Positions 34,821 to 47,008 of a stretch of DNA of 64,000 bases are shown piece after piece. The translations under genes were made by a program, and so were the position numbers. Numbering within the stretch: the stretch's first letter is position 1; each line of letters starts with the position of its first letter. The DNA is from Lyophyllum atratum (taxonomy: Eukaryota; Basidiomycota; Agaricomycetes; Agaricales; Lyophyllaceae), in assembly GCA_014905825.1 (NCBI GenBank), contig JACGCN010000017.1, forward strand, positions 310,001 to 374,000, given 5' to 3'. The notes under the pieces are model-generated. The model ran no database searches, was not told where the DNA came from, and saw only the letters and a program-made list of their open reading frames with translations.

Positions 34821-37800
34821 TCAGGTGGCAGCGGGCGATGCTGGTGGCCCTTTGAGGCTTGGTGGTTGCGAAGGCTGTTCGGTCGAACCATTATGTATGG
34901 TCGCCGTATCAAGAGGCGAAGGAGGCACATCACCGCCTATCGCCTTCGCAGTTGACGGCGGCGGCGGTGAATGTGGAGATGGAGACCGTGAGGCAGAAGT
35001 GGCATACCCGGTCGACGAAGGCGCCGGAGAGCTGCCGTTCGATGTCGAAGAGGGGTTGGGGGAGCTCGCCCCATCATTAGCAGGCCCGATAAACTGGCCA
35101 CGCTCGTGAGTGGATATATCGTTAACTGGGGACCGTGAGCGGGACCGAGGACGTGGGGGCGAGCGGGATCGGGAGCGTGAGGAGGTGCGAAGTCCGAATC
35201 CCGAGATGCGTCGGGCCGAGGCCGACGCGGTGAAAGAACTACCATGTACAGGTGAAGAAAACTTGGTGATATGCGGTGGCGGCGTGGGTGCTGTGATCGT
35301 TGTGGCGGACATGGAATGTGAGTGTGAGTAAGTGGCGGGCGTCGGCGTCTCCGGGCCCGCAGGGGGGCGTCCAGCGTCCGCAGCGAGGTTGGCATGTATA
35401 CGCTGGTTGTTCAAGGACGTTATCGCTGGCAGATTCGATGGGAAAATGTCTGGTGGGACTATTGGGGTGGCATTATGGTAGGGGTGGTGTGTTTGATACT
35501 GCGACAAGAGAGACGAATGCGATCCGGGGGTGGGGTATAGAACGTTCGGGCGCGGTGAACGCGGGACGGTCGTTTGGTAAAATACAGTTGAAGATTCTGC
35601 AAAACTTGGGTGGTCCATGGGAGATTCAGGAGACGGAGGTAACGGGACCGAGACACCGATGGGTGTATTTATCGACCATGGTGGTCCGCGTGGTGGGCGG
35701 GGTGAGCCACCTATCAGCCGTTTCGACGTTTCCGAACGAGAAGAAGAAGGTATTGGCTCGTGGGCGGGAGAAATGTCGCCGACTCGCTGGTATCGCGTAC
35801 GACCACCAAGAGCTTGCTCTCCTGGAGAGATTTGAGGCACACGAACGACAGTATCGCGGATGTGCCAAGAAGGACGGCGATGACCGCCAGGGCCATTCAT
35901 GGTGGATCCCTCAGTATACGAGCGCACGGAAGTGACATCGTCAGATTCGGCAGCATCCGATCGATTGTCTTCGTCGGTCAGGAACTCGCTGTTGCTCGAG
36001 GAGTACGAGGCTTCGCTCTCGCGTGCCCCTGTAGATGAAGTTGCCAACTCCAGGCCCATGCCTAATTGGCTCTCGAACAGGGAGTGATCGGCTGATGGCG
36101 CCTCCACCGGCGGCGGGCTGGTCCACTTACTCCGCTTGGGAGCCATGTGCTCAGGCATGGGTTCTGGCGGAGGGCGGATCGATACATGTTGCACTGCCAG
36201 GCGTGGACCTGGTTCGAAGAATTTAGTGGGAGGGGAGAGGCGTTCCGCTGGTGGAGCCCCCTTCGGGCGCAGCGACTGACTTCCGACGGTATATGGGGTT
36301 TGTGGTGGGAGGGACATTCGAGGGGCAACATAGGGGGGAGCAGAGACAAGATCTTCGTCCTTTCGTTCTTCACAAAGTTCGGCAAGTGCGATGATAGCAC
36401 GCTCGGGACGAGCTGACAGCACTCGGGCTGCACGCATGAACTCTCCGCGAATCTGTAGAGTGGCTTTTAGTTGTAGCCCGGAAATGACGGAGGTTGACCA
36501 TTTACAGTATAGAGGCCATCTTTCGTCACGCAGCGAGCGACGTTGTAGTCGATTTCGAATGGGTCCTGGCGGGGAGCGGTGATAATGTGAGAGATGCTCT
36601 CGAACGTTCCTCAGCTAGGCACAACATACCTCTATGCAAAGCCTATTGCGCTCTCGCGAGTCATTGAAACGCCCACCTGACAACTGTGGGCAGTCCAAGA
36701 TGAGAATGATCCGATGCAAGTAGAAGGGATACGCACATCATTTTGCCATCCCTTTGAGTCCTTCTTCAAAAGACCCGCCCTGATGGACGCAACACCAGTA
36801 TTGTAGGAGAAGTCGCGAGAGTAATATCGGAAGAAATCAATCAGCCTTAAATGGGGGTTCAAGCTCCAATGTCCACTGATGGTAGAGGGAAGCTCACAGT
36901 TCTGCCACATTTTCCGTGTTGTCGGAATGCCAGCGTTGCCTGAGAAGCTCGATATCGTCAAAGAACCATGTATTGTACCCGGCAAGGTGGGTATCCTCCT
37001 ACACTGAGAAGTTAGAAGCAGTCCAAAACCATGTGGACAGGGGCTTACCGTTGTTATTGGACGCAATGGCGGCATCTGCTGGAGATTGGGAAGGACTGGC
37101 GGGTTTTTGACGTGGACCAGGAAGTATATTACAAGTAAAACATAACCATAAGACGAGAGTGTTCCTTTGTACGGAGAGTTGATTTTTCTGTAGGATACGA
37201 TGAGATGAATACCCAGGCGCGCTCGGATTGATTACATACCTCCGCTTGCTCCAGACTTTCACTGGATATGGAAGGAACGATCAACAACGAATCTAGACAT
37301 GGGTTCCGTACGGCTACTCACAAAACAGGACCATTGTTCGAACACGAGTGGGGTCAATCATGGCGTAGCACATCAGTAGACGCGTGTTTTCGAGTGCCAA
37401 TCTATTTTCGAAACCGATATCACAGGCGATGCCCAGGGGGAGTCCAGGTGATGGGTCAAGTGAGAGTTTCACTATGGGTATTCGTGCATGGGGAAGAGGC
37501 TTGACGTGGAATTTCGTCTCTGGGGACGGGGCTTAAGCTCACATAGGGAGCGGAGAAGGCACAACACACGTACCACGTTCAAGGAGGTCACCCAACATAG
37601 TCACTAGATCGGTTGCCGCTAAGCGCTCCTTCGAATCTATCAGGCAGCACAAGTCCATATCTGTACGCAGGCATGTTTAAGAGATATCCTGGTAGTATCA
37701 GGCTGTAAATAAGCTGCTGACCAGAGTTCCGCAGACTGAACCCGTTGGCCGTACTTCCGAAGGACAGCAGCCGGCTGTCTGGCTCGATCGTGCGGATGAG

Positions 37801-38013
37801 CCTCTCAAGCAGCTTTCTTACGTCCTCCTTGACTGCCATCTCCTCCGTGGTGGGAAGCAACTGGATCACAAAATCGAAGAGACACTGGGAGAGGTCGGCG
37901 ACGAAGCGCATCTTGGAGGCATGCCTACGTTGCATGGGGGGCGTCGCCGGCGTCTGAACGTCACGGTAATGTTGGTGGATTGCCTGAGGGCTCATGGTCT
38001 GTGTATAGGCCAT
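34821..38013 (-). CDS. Cid1-type poly(A)/poly(U) nucleotidyltransferase with long disordered RS-containing tail
   Basis: Non-canonical RNA 3'-terminal nucleotidyltransferase (TENT/Cid1 family). Start set at ATG 38013 (MAYTQTMSPQAIHQHYRD). The palm motif reads LLSFGSTANGFSLRNS, then across an intron DMDLCCLIDSKER, giving the G-S-x(n)-D-x-D catalytic signature. A third Asp is in GIACDIGFEN. The central domain continues with RTMVLFLKVWSKRRKI, and the PAP-associated region includes LLIDFFRYYSRDF and DPFEIDYNVARCVT. About eight exons; the last (34821 to about 36437) encodes a 538-residue stretch rich in Ser, Pro and Thr, with an RS block (SRSRSRSPPRPRSRSRSP). Whether it adds A or U cannot be judged. 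Its neighbours LSM7 and PAN3 also act in mRNA decay. Confidence 0.85.
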
Positions 38014-39474
38014 CGCTGCTGTCCGCTCGGGTGGGAACCGGCCTCGAGGGAATGGGACAAGGGAGTGAACCAGGATTGAACTGATCACGATGTAACCTGG
38101 TTCCTTGCGGCTTATTCGCGCCTATTATAGCACTTCCCTAATAAAGACATTCGGCACAAGTTTTGTGACCTCTCCCCTTGTCTTCCGTATTCCTTGTAGT
38201 AATAAGGGGCCACTGATCTACAAACTACGTACGTCCATCCCTTATCACCCCACGATATGGCTCACTTCGTGGCTGCCTAGTGTCCCGCCCGTCCTGATCA
38301 TCATCTCGGCCCGGCATCTACGACAGGTTCCAGCAGGTGATCTCCGGTGAGAATGTAATCGGCTGGTTGGGCTGAAGCAGAAACATGAGTCCCCCTATGG
38401 GCAGGGAAAACCAGCCCTGACTCCTAAGCTGGTTTTGCAGCGAATACGCTACAGCGATTACACCCCGTTTCGGTCAGTGAGCGCGATGACTGGGTTGAAC
38501 CCCGTGCCCGCAATGAACAAAGGAGACGTCCGGAGAACTGATATCACAGCCAATGAGCTATACTTACAACCTGTCCGAGATTTGTCGAGACACCGAAGTA
38601 TCAGATCGGACGCCATGACTCGTGGGGGTCCCTTGCGGACGTAGTGTGCAATTGTATCACGCAGATCGCCTCAGCGAGTTATTCCACGCGTCGCGAAGTG
38701 GATGAGTCTGGGATGAAGCCGGATGCCCACGCGAATGACATGCTGAATAGAGCCTGCCTGCCTGTGACAATGATGGAACTCAATCAGAGATCTCAATACA
38801 GATGCTGACATAGGCAGATGTATACTTTAGGTTCACGTTGACCTTCGGCGTGGATTCGAATTGCCTTGATGTGATTGTCGGGACCGCCTTTTCGAGTCAT
38901 TGAGATGTGGTTTAGAACATGATGGACAATGTCATAGGAATTCTTCAGGAAATCTCATGTTCAGAGCGGGGATGTGTGGGCTTGTACAGTTTGCGAACCG
39001 GGCCGTAAATTCCCTTGCAAGCATCCAAATGGTGTTCCCCGGATGGAATCGTGTATGAGACTAAGTTCTGGAGTTATGCAGGCGTTCCACGTTCCATTTT
39101 GACGCTGGTCGTTATAGACTGTTAGCAATATACTCGGAAGGAATGCTACTTACGTGGTAAACATTGTACCTAGCACTCACGATGTCAACGCGATGTCCCT
39201 GAAAATCCGACATAAAGTGTTCCCGCAATGCGCTATAATCTCGGCTGAAGACAAAAAACAAGGATGAAAGCTTTCGAATTCTGAGGTCGACCGTTGTCCC
39301 AGATGTGGAAAGGCAAACTACGCGTACAACAATGAGCTGGAGGAAGTGATGTGTGCAGTTGTTTGTCCACCATATTTAACGTCGAAATATCAAGTCTAGG
39401 GTTGATCCTGTTTCTGCTGGGCAGCGGACCTCGCTGTCGAGGTAGCCTACACGCTAAACTACCCTATCCATGAG
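38014..39474. other. Divergent intergenic region between the nucleotidyltransferase and PAN3
   Basis: About 1.46 kb upstream of both genes. Short open stretches on both strands have no recognisable motif. No RNA gene or repeat was recognised. Confidence 0.4.
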
Positions 39475-42297
39475 ATGGCTTTCTTTGCGAGACCACAGTC
39501 TACGGCCATAAGGATTGTCGACCCGAGTACTCAGGACGAGCTCAAGGCGCCCAAGAAAGGTCAGTCCGGCCTTGTCCATCGCGTGTAGTCATTTGAGTTC
39601 AAATCGCGCAGAATCTACGCAGAGGAAACAATGCAGGAATGTTATGATTCATGGGTAAATTCTTAGACCTATCTTGCTAAAACCTTGAGCCAATTCGTAT
39701 AACGATAGGTTCTGTAAGTTCCAAGATAAGGGCTGCGTTTATTCACATCCGTCGGTATGTAATCGTTCGACCCACCTGCATGCGGCTGACCCTTCCATAG
39801 GAGGAGACACCATCGCCTGGGTCCGTCCAACGCCTCGAAGATTTATCTTATCTGACCATTGCTCAGCCCTCCCTCGCCTTCCCCACAAGAGTTGCGCACG
39901 TCGACTATCACGTCCCAGGCCGTCAACGCCCCAGTCTTTGTCCCAAAAGCATTTGCCGCTACTGCCACGCCTCCCACGCCGTCAGTAGAACGTGGCCCAC
40001 CGCTTGACACGACGTGGGTCATTCCGTCAGATATTCCGGATATTTTTTGTCTAATAATAATAATAGACCCTCGGACACGCCACCGGTTGCCCTAGGTTTG
40101 GCGGAATATCAGGGATATGAGGCACAAGAAGCGTATAATACATATACATACCCCGGAGAGGAAGACGACCTGAGTAAACAGATGGAACAGGCACGTTATC
40201 ACATCCCTACGCCTCGTGCTCAATTGAACTTCTCCGTCTAGCTGGACCCAAACTTTTACGATGACGGCCAATACGCCGGTTACGGTGATTACGACCCGAA
40301 TGCCATGGACTCCACCTACTACTCGCCCGCACCGCCGGTATACATGCGGCAGCCAGTATTTATAATTCTAATCACTTCTCATATCCTCTCTCTGAATTTC
40401 CTCTAGTTAGACTATCATCTCTACACTCCGGCTGGATTTGCAGCATCCACTTCTACCAACCACTTCGTGCTGCCGTCTTCCAGTCTTCGACAGCTTCTCC
40501 ATAAGCGCAGCGAGACGATCCGTCAGATTGCCCCCATCGGTGTGTACTTCCATTCTCGCTATAGGGACAAGTTATTTATGGTCCTGTAGGTTCTAATTTG
40601 CCCGATGAGCTTCAGGGATATCATACACTTGTCCCGCTGGAAAGTACTGGAGGCACAGTGGAACGGAGGAAGCTCGGTAACTGGTACTCAACCGTCTATC
40701 GAGCTATCCGTACCTCCGATGGTCTGCCATATGCACTCCGGAGAATCGAGAGTGAGCTCGTTTGGCTACTCTTGTCCCGACTACTTATTGAATGGTGCTG
40801 GGTAGACTATCGGCTGATGCACCAGTCAGCGTTCAGTGCGATTGAGATCTGGTCCAAGATCCGGCATCCCAATATCATTTCAGTCAAGGAAGCGTTTACA
40901 ACGAGATCTTTCAACGACAATTGTACGCTCTCCCTTGTAACATTTGGTTCTTACCGGAGTTGATTAAGATGCAATAACTAGCTCTGGTTTTCGTGCATGC
41001 CTACCACGCCGACGCCCAGACGCTTTTCGATGCGCACTTGAAGCCGAAGCCGCCGACTGTTCAAGCGCATTATCAGCACGGTCGGTCACCGCACCTTCAA
41101 GCCCATCTGCCTACCATCATCCCGGAACGAACCATGTGGTCTTATATCGTCCAGATTGCTTCGGCTATCAAGAAAGTCCACGACGTCGGGCAAGCCATAA
41201 GGATGATCGATGTCTCCAAGATTCTAGTTACAGGACACAACCGGTCAGCAGGCCACCTAGACTTTCCATCTGTCGATCGAACTCACCCGTCATCCTGGCC
41301 TACAGGATCCGGATCAGCTCCTGCGGCGTTGTCGACGTCCTGATGCATGATACACACCAGGACATAGGCATGCTGCAGCAGGAAGATCTTACGATGTTTG
41401 GGAGACTACTGTTTGCGCTGTGCTGCAACAACGTCTCGGCTTCCAGCGGGCAGAACTTTCAGAAAAGCCTAGATTTCATGGGCAGGAACTACAGCACCGA
41501 AGTCAAGGATGCAGCTCTGTTCCTGATCAGCAAGGGCGGACCACATCGGGTGGGTGTGATTCTGCTGTGTATGATAATTCTATACTGACGGTCGACGTTT
41601 ATGTGGACTAGAGCATTGACCAACTGCTGGCCCTGATTCGGGGGAAGATCCTTGTCGAGATGGAGGATGCACTCAAGTATGATTTGCTTTGACTCGTGTT
41701 CCCAGATGTTTAACCTAACTTTTGTCTTCAGTGGTACTGATCAGCTAGAAAATGAGCTTCTAAGCGAGCTGGAGAACGCCCGGCTGGTGCGCCTGCTGTG
41801 TAAATTCGGGTTCATCAACGAACGGCCAGAGTGCGTTGATGTCCTTCTTTTCCTTCGCCACCTGGGTCATTGCCTGTCCTGACTCTTTCCCCTTTTTCAC
41901 AGATTCGCTCGCGAACCACGATGGTCGGAAACAGGTGATCGGTACATCATCAAGCTGTTCCGCGACTATGTCTTCCATCAGGTTGACGAACATGGGAACC
42001 CCGTCGTGAATCTCTCTCATGTCCTCGTCTGCCTGAACAAGGTTTGCATGTTTTCCTAGCTGTATCCATCCTCTCACCATCTTTTACTTATTCTAGCTTG
42101 ATGCCGGCACTGATGAGAAGGTCATGCTCGTTGCGCGAGACGAACAGTCATGCCTGGTCGTGAGCTACAAGGAGATCAAAAACTGCATCGACTCTGCGTT
42201 TGGGTATGCTCGTTTCTACGTCCCTCAGTCGCGCTTGAATGCTCACTCTGTGGCATGTAGTGACCTTGCACGTGCCTCTGCGGTGAATAGACGATGA
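39475..42297 (+). CDS. PAN3: PAN2-PAN3 deadenylation complex subunit PAN3 (in-frame TAG as sequenced)
   Basis: Regulatory pseudokinase that recruits the Pan2 nuclease to poly(A). The N-terminal CCCH finger spans two introns: QCRNVMIHG then [17 protein letters not shown]2-like PABP-binding segment [10 protein letters not shown] follows at about 39930. Beyond the linker come [11 protein letters not shown], the pseudokinase domain (from [20 protein letters not shown] through [32 protein letters not shown] and [13 protein letters not shown]), the coiled coil, and the C-terminal knob ending [20 protein letters not shown]. About twelve exons, with intact splice sites throughout. The oddity is TAG at 40239-40241, in frame in the low-complexity linker; I found no intron that removes it and keeps frame. 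One splice near 39820-39858 is unresolved. Either this is an error or allele, or only the finger-less C-terminal part is made. Confidence 0.88.
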
Positions 42298-43470
42298 AGA
42301 TACGGTGCTATACACGTACGAGACGCTCAAGGTGGGTTATAAAATGGGTAGAATCAGAAAAAGACTCGGAAAATACAATAAAAACACGACTTGCTGCTTT
42401 TTGTCATGCTTTGTTTCCTGCGAGCGCTTCGCTCGTTGAATCCTCCTGACAGAAAATGACAGATCTCTCCTGTGCAGAGTCACATCGAATGTCTTCCTTA
42501 TTCGAGTTTGTAGGACCAGTGAGCGTGTCACCCGACCCCTCTTATCATGAATACATACCAGCTGCCCAGGTAAGTACGCTAAGCAACTTGAACCCAGTAG
42601 GCTAAACCTGCTAGAACCTGCTCAGCTAATACCCAGGAGTCGAGCAGACGACCTTGTAAATATCTTGCCCATAACTACTCCTAGTCCTTCCTCGTCGCTC
42701 ATCGCCCGGCGAAGGCTGGCTTCAGCGACGATCATATTTTGATCGAGTACATGGCCGAGAAGATAACACCGAAGCAAGCAGGCGTGCAAGCCACGATATC
42801 TTTCTTGCCGACTATCCTTGCATGAGTACCATCCTGAGAAGCGAATCCTATATCGATTGGCTTTAATGCCTGGTTTTCGAATAATGGATAGCTGCACACC
42901 TTCCTTCATATCCAGATAATTCCGGCATTTCACTGTTGTCAATAACGTGTCGCCCTCAGCCCCCGTAACCCTCGGTCCAATGTAGAACAATCTTTGTATC
43001 ATGGGGCTGCTAGAGTTCGCCTTGAGTTGGCATTCCCAAAGTGACACTTTTGCCTTTTCCTAGGTTGACACGCAACCAAATACATTTCGATAGCACAACG
43101 GGCAGAACACGCATATCTGGTATGTATGTCCATCATACCGCAGCCCATGTGCTAGAGTCCTTACAGAAGGTCTAGAAGCACTTCTGCAGCTATCGACGAC
43201 ACAGACCTGGTCCCTGTAAGCTGAGCACGCGACAATTGAGACTTTTGAGGTGGACTTGAGTGAAGAGGTGCTTTGAAGTCAAGAGAGACGAATCGGCGAC
43301 TTGACGAGCATGGAATATGAGTACGCCGGAGTCCACGAATCGTTCATTTTGAAAGGAATTAAAGCAGCCAAGCAGGGTATAAAAAGTCGTTAGCTGAAAT
43401 CTGACCGTCAGCAAGACTGCCAGGAATACAAATGAAATCAAGCGCATTACTGACTTGGGGTATTCCACGA
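42298..43470. other. Intergenic with unresolved coding-like fragments
   Basis: About 1.2 kb. A plus-strand exon-like piece starts at ATG 42489 (MSSLFEFVGPVSVSPDPSYH) and ends at a good donor after 42569. A further piece near 42690-42826 reads FSDDHILIEYMAEKITPKQ and ends in TGA. I could not join them without a stop, so this may be a small decayed gene of unknown type. A 141-codon open stretch on the minus strand overlaps it. Nothing was recognised from about 43050 on. Confidence 0.3.
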
Positions 43471-44115
43471 TCAGGTACGTTCTGCCTGCCTCTTCAAACC
43501 CTCGGCCTGCGCATTGAACGCCAGCACCAACTTCTGGTACATGAAAAAATAGACCAGATACATGATTATCCCCCCGAAGACTTCCATCGTCTCGTACTTT
43601 GTCTTACCATCCACCACACTCAATGCTTGCCATCGTTCCGCGCGCAGCAGAAACTTCGGTAGCGTGCAGTTGGCCCAGCCCAAACGATGGTGCTCGTGGT
43701 CCACTGTCGTGATCACTTCCAGCGCAGACTGTTTTTGGAACCACCCAGGCTCGCCCATGGTTGGTGGTAGGTGGACGGGTGCTAGCAGAAGGTACTGGCC
43801 TTCAGCTGGCGTTTGGTCAGGCAATGCCTTTCCGGACTTGTCGACGACGGTTTGACCGCGACTAGTTCAGTTGTCATGTTACTATTAAACAACAGAGGCA
43901 GAACAAGGGTGGCGAACATACAGGAAGGGGTTCCTGGAGTGGGTTCAGGACCTGCGCAAGGCAGTTCAAGCAGACAAGGTGACTGACCATTCCTTGTACG
44001 TGGGGAAGTCCATCATTATCGACCAGACTTTCTCCGGCGGGGCGTCTATTAGGACTGAAGATGAAACCGAGAATACGCCATTTTCGACGAGGGGAGGCAG
44101 GTTCGAACTGCCCAT
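43471..44115 (-). CDS. SRPBCC (START/polyketide-cyclase-like) lipid- or ligand-binding protein
   Basis: Three exons: introns 43934-43987 and 43862-43921; 176 residues in frame. The start at 44115 gives MGSSNLPPLVENGVFSVSSS. The fold signature is the N-terminal strand/helix VLIDAPPEKVWSIMMDFPTY followed by KEWNPFLRGQTVVD, then strands ending in VDHEHHRLGWAN, and a closing long helix (FGGIIMYLVYFFMYQKLVLAFN). Family knowledge: SRPBCC proteins form a deep hydrophobic cavity and bind lipids, sterols or polyketides. The ligand here is unknown. The C-terminal helix is unusually hydrophobic and could touch membrane. It is probably not part of a cluster. Confidence 0.72.
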
Positions 44116-44598
44116 TGCATACGCTCTCAGTCTAGTAGAAACGTGGCTTGATCACAAGGTCGCGTTTACCATACTTGGCGGCGACTTGTGTGGCTAAAGG
44201 CTTGATCTCAAACAGCTGAACACCAGGGATGCTACTTTTTGGTGTGCTCTCTGATTTGAGTACACCTGTACGCACAAATCATCCATCGTCCTGGTTCTGC
44301 GGTCACGCATCAAATGTCAAATAGAGAAAACTCCAACAGGTGCCTGAAGAGGCTAGAAATGTTGCGGTACAACACCGTCGAGGAGGCTTTGACTATCGGA
44401 AGTACGCTTCAGCGTTTTCCGACCTGCTCGAGTGCAGCACACCTACTGACGTACATGCATGTAAAGCTTAGCCATTCCGTTGCGGATAAAATAGCGAATA
44501 ATTTCAGACTTCGATACATTTACCTGTAAGCATGGACAAATTTAACAGCCTTGTCAATGATATTACGCTGATAACGCACCAGTACTTGTACTTCAATT
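44116..44598. other. Intergenic
   Basis: About 480 bp between two minus-strand genes; it contains the SRPBCC gene promoter. No other feature was recognised. Confidence 0.4.
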
Positions 44599-46067
44599 TC
44601 ACATAACACCCAGGCCAGCCTTAAGCTCCGCCTCCAAATCATCCATCCCGCCATCGACCTCCGGTTTAAGGTACTTCGCCTCTTGTAAACACCGCACGCA
44701 CATACACTCGCCGAAGCCCCAAGCCTGTAGCTCCTGTCTCCGTCTCCGTACGTCTAACTCCGGATTGACGTATGTAACGACTAGCTCCTCTCCAGCGGCG
44801 ATGGACCGCTTCGCGATCATTGCAATTCGTGAGAGCGACGTGCGATCGTTGTGGCGAACAGAGACGTTCGGAGTACATGAGTGGTTCAAGTGCGAGTGGA
44901 GCGTATACAGGCCACCATGCGCCTCCAAGTCTGCAAAATGAGAAGTACATCAATACGAATAGAGGAGACATCAGCGAAATAACACACTCAGACTCATCCG
45001 GCCCAGACCCCGCAAAAATCCATCATATTCGAAAAGTGCCTTCTCAATCACAGGATTCAACGGCTTCTTCAGTATTTTCGCGAGACTCTTCTGGTCCGCA
45101 GGGGTCCTGGGCGACTGGAACGCCTGTACGAATACATTGTGCGCCTTCTTCCAAGAATCCCGTTCTGGTTCACCCCTACCTGATCTGTATGATAAGATTG
45201 ATCATCAGTGAACACTGTGTCTGATTAATTTGCGAAAACGCTCACGAGTTAAAGCTGTACTTGAACCTCTCCTCCATGCCCAGCTCCGCGAAACCGGTCA
45301 CGATTTTCCAATTGTGGTCCTCCTCTTCCGCACTGCGCTGCCCCGCGAGCAGGACACGCGACGTACATTGTGCCAGCGCGTGGAGCGCCATCCACCTGGT
45401 CTCCTTGATCATTTTCATCAGGGGCGCACTTGCTAGATTTTGCGCGGGGCATAGTAAGGGGTGGTGCTTTGCCGAGCGCGAGAGGCACAGCCGGTTGCAG
45501 AAACGGTATGCACAGTAGGTTTGCGAGGAAGAAGCGGGGCAGGGAAGGGTGAGCGGAGAGGAAGCCTCCAAAGGAGTTGAGCAGAAGCCACAAGCAGCGG
45601 AGGTCGCCTGTAGATCAAATAAACTCCTGCACCAGCGTACGTTAGGTGAGGGGGTATGACACTGGAAAATGTACGCACCATTCCGGAGCAAGAATAAACG
45701 GATCCTCCTTCCATATTACCTCACCCTCCTCTATATTCTGAATTGCCACGAGGCCCTTCCCCTTCCTCTTGTCAAAGTATTTGACTTGTGCCTTGGCTGT
45801 CCATTTGGGTATATCAAGATTGGGGATAAGGCGCGACGAGGGGTAGACCATGTCCACGCCTAATTGCGGACTCGGTGAATCGAGGATGAGTCCTTCGTTC
45901 TGCAGAACCTTTCGCGTGCGCTTCTCGCTGACGGACCAGTCTGGGTAAGTCGTGAGTAGAAGTGAGTGGGTTTTCGCGATGCCGAGAGTTGGGTATCTGG
46001 TTTTGAGCGCCACCAATGCCGACTTGAGCTCATCCTCAGTCGGTGGGGCTTTGGGCTGATTCGACAT
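44599..46067 (-). CDS. SET-domain protein lysine methyltransferase, SET5-like
   Basis: Predicted S-adenosylmethionine-dependent lysine methyltransferase; yeast Set5 methylates histone H4. Four or more exons, about 420 residues. The N-terminus (DELKSALVALKTRYPTLGIA, YPDWSVSEKRTRKVLQNEG) is the helical region found before SET in this subfamily. SET begins at KGKGLVAIQNIEEGEVIWKE. A cysteine-rich insert of MYND-like type follows (CGFC, FCNRLC, HHPLLC). The insert continues with WKKAHNVFVQAFQSP and LFEYDGFLRGLGRMSL, readable only in one spliced frame. The SET core then shows LNHSCTPNVSV (cofactor pseudoknot) and GEELVVTYVN, and post-SET cysteines CMCVRC. The start at ATG 46067 is the first in the good frame. 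It looks complete. Confidence 0.85.
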
Positions 46068-46328
46068 GTTTGAAATAGTTGAGGTGAGGCAAGGAAAGTA
46101 GGGCTTAGGCACTTGCTTCTAGCCTTCCACGAAGGTCACCCAAAGAAATAAATTTATCGATTTAACGATGATCGAAGAGAACAAGAAGATTTGGTGACGC
46201 CCTTAGATCTAAGCACGACCAAATCTATGTGATCGGTTGTTGCCGTTTAGGTTCGGAGCAAGCCTGTCTCCGGGCCGGCGAGCCGGCGAATCCGTTTTGC
46301 CTGGGAGCGCAGGTATTTCAGCCTAAGG
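46068..46328. other. Upstream region of the SET5-like gene
   Basis: About 260 bp of AT-rich promoter DNA up to the foldback element. Confidence 0.35.
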
Positions 46329-47008
46329 TACTCGTGCCCACAAAAAGTAATGAGAATCATATATTTTGCTTGTAACTTGGGAACGAGTGAACATTTTTGC
46401 ATCAAGTAAGATACCAAAATGGACAGAATTTTATGCCTGATCTTCTGGTATGCACAGTGGAACATAAGGAGGGGGTGATGTTGTCCTAGGCTGGTATCTT
46501 GAAAAATGCGAATTTTCAACTCAACAAATAGGAAATTTTACAAAATTCGTATCAGGCTATTTTGAAGAGAAAGAAATTCTCTGTTGAGTGGTACTTTGGT
46601 TGATGGGTATTGTCAAGCTAGTTATTGAGGTAGAAGAGTTGAAAAACATCAAAAAACCGCTTTTTTAGTGATTTTGAGTGATTTTTGGCACTTTTCAGCT
46701 CCTCTACCTCCATAACCAGCCTGACAAGACCCACCAACCAAAGTACCACTCAATAGAGAATTCTTTTCTCTTCAAGATAGCCTGATACGAATTTTATAAA
46801 ATTTCCTATTTATCGAGTCGAAAATTCGCATTTTTTAAGATACCAGCCTAGGACAACATCACCCCCTCCTTATCTTCCACTGTGCGTACCAGAAGATCAG
46901 GCATAAAATTCTGTCCATTTTGGTATCTTACTTGATGCAAAAATGTTCACTCGTTCCCAAGTTACAAGCAAAATATATGATTCTCATTACTTTTTGTGGG
47001 CACGAGTA
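46329..47008. mobile_element. 680-bp foldback element (long inverted repeat), candidate TA-type MITE
   Basis: The left arm (46331 to about 46645) and right arm (about 46692 to 47006) are inverted copies of about 315 bp with roughly 95% identity. The outer 120 bp look identical. Termini read TA-CTCGTGCCCACAAAAAG and CTTTTTGTGGGCACGAG-TA, so a TA target-site duplication with perfect terminal repeats is possible, as in Tc1/mariner-derived MITEs. The loop of about 45 bp is A/T-rich. No coding capacity is visible. Arm differences are mainly transitions. If transcribed it would form a near-perfect RNA hairpin, a potential small-RNA source. Confidence 0.85.

Noticed and set aside
44094..44114. GGCAGGTTCGAACTGCC, a perfect T-arm-like hairpin
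   Set aside because: No matching acceptor stem or anticodon arm; it overlaps the first codons of the SRPBCC gene.
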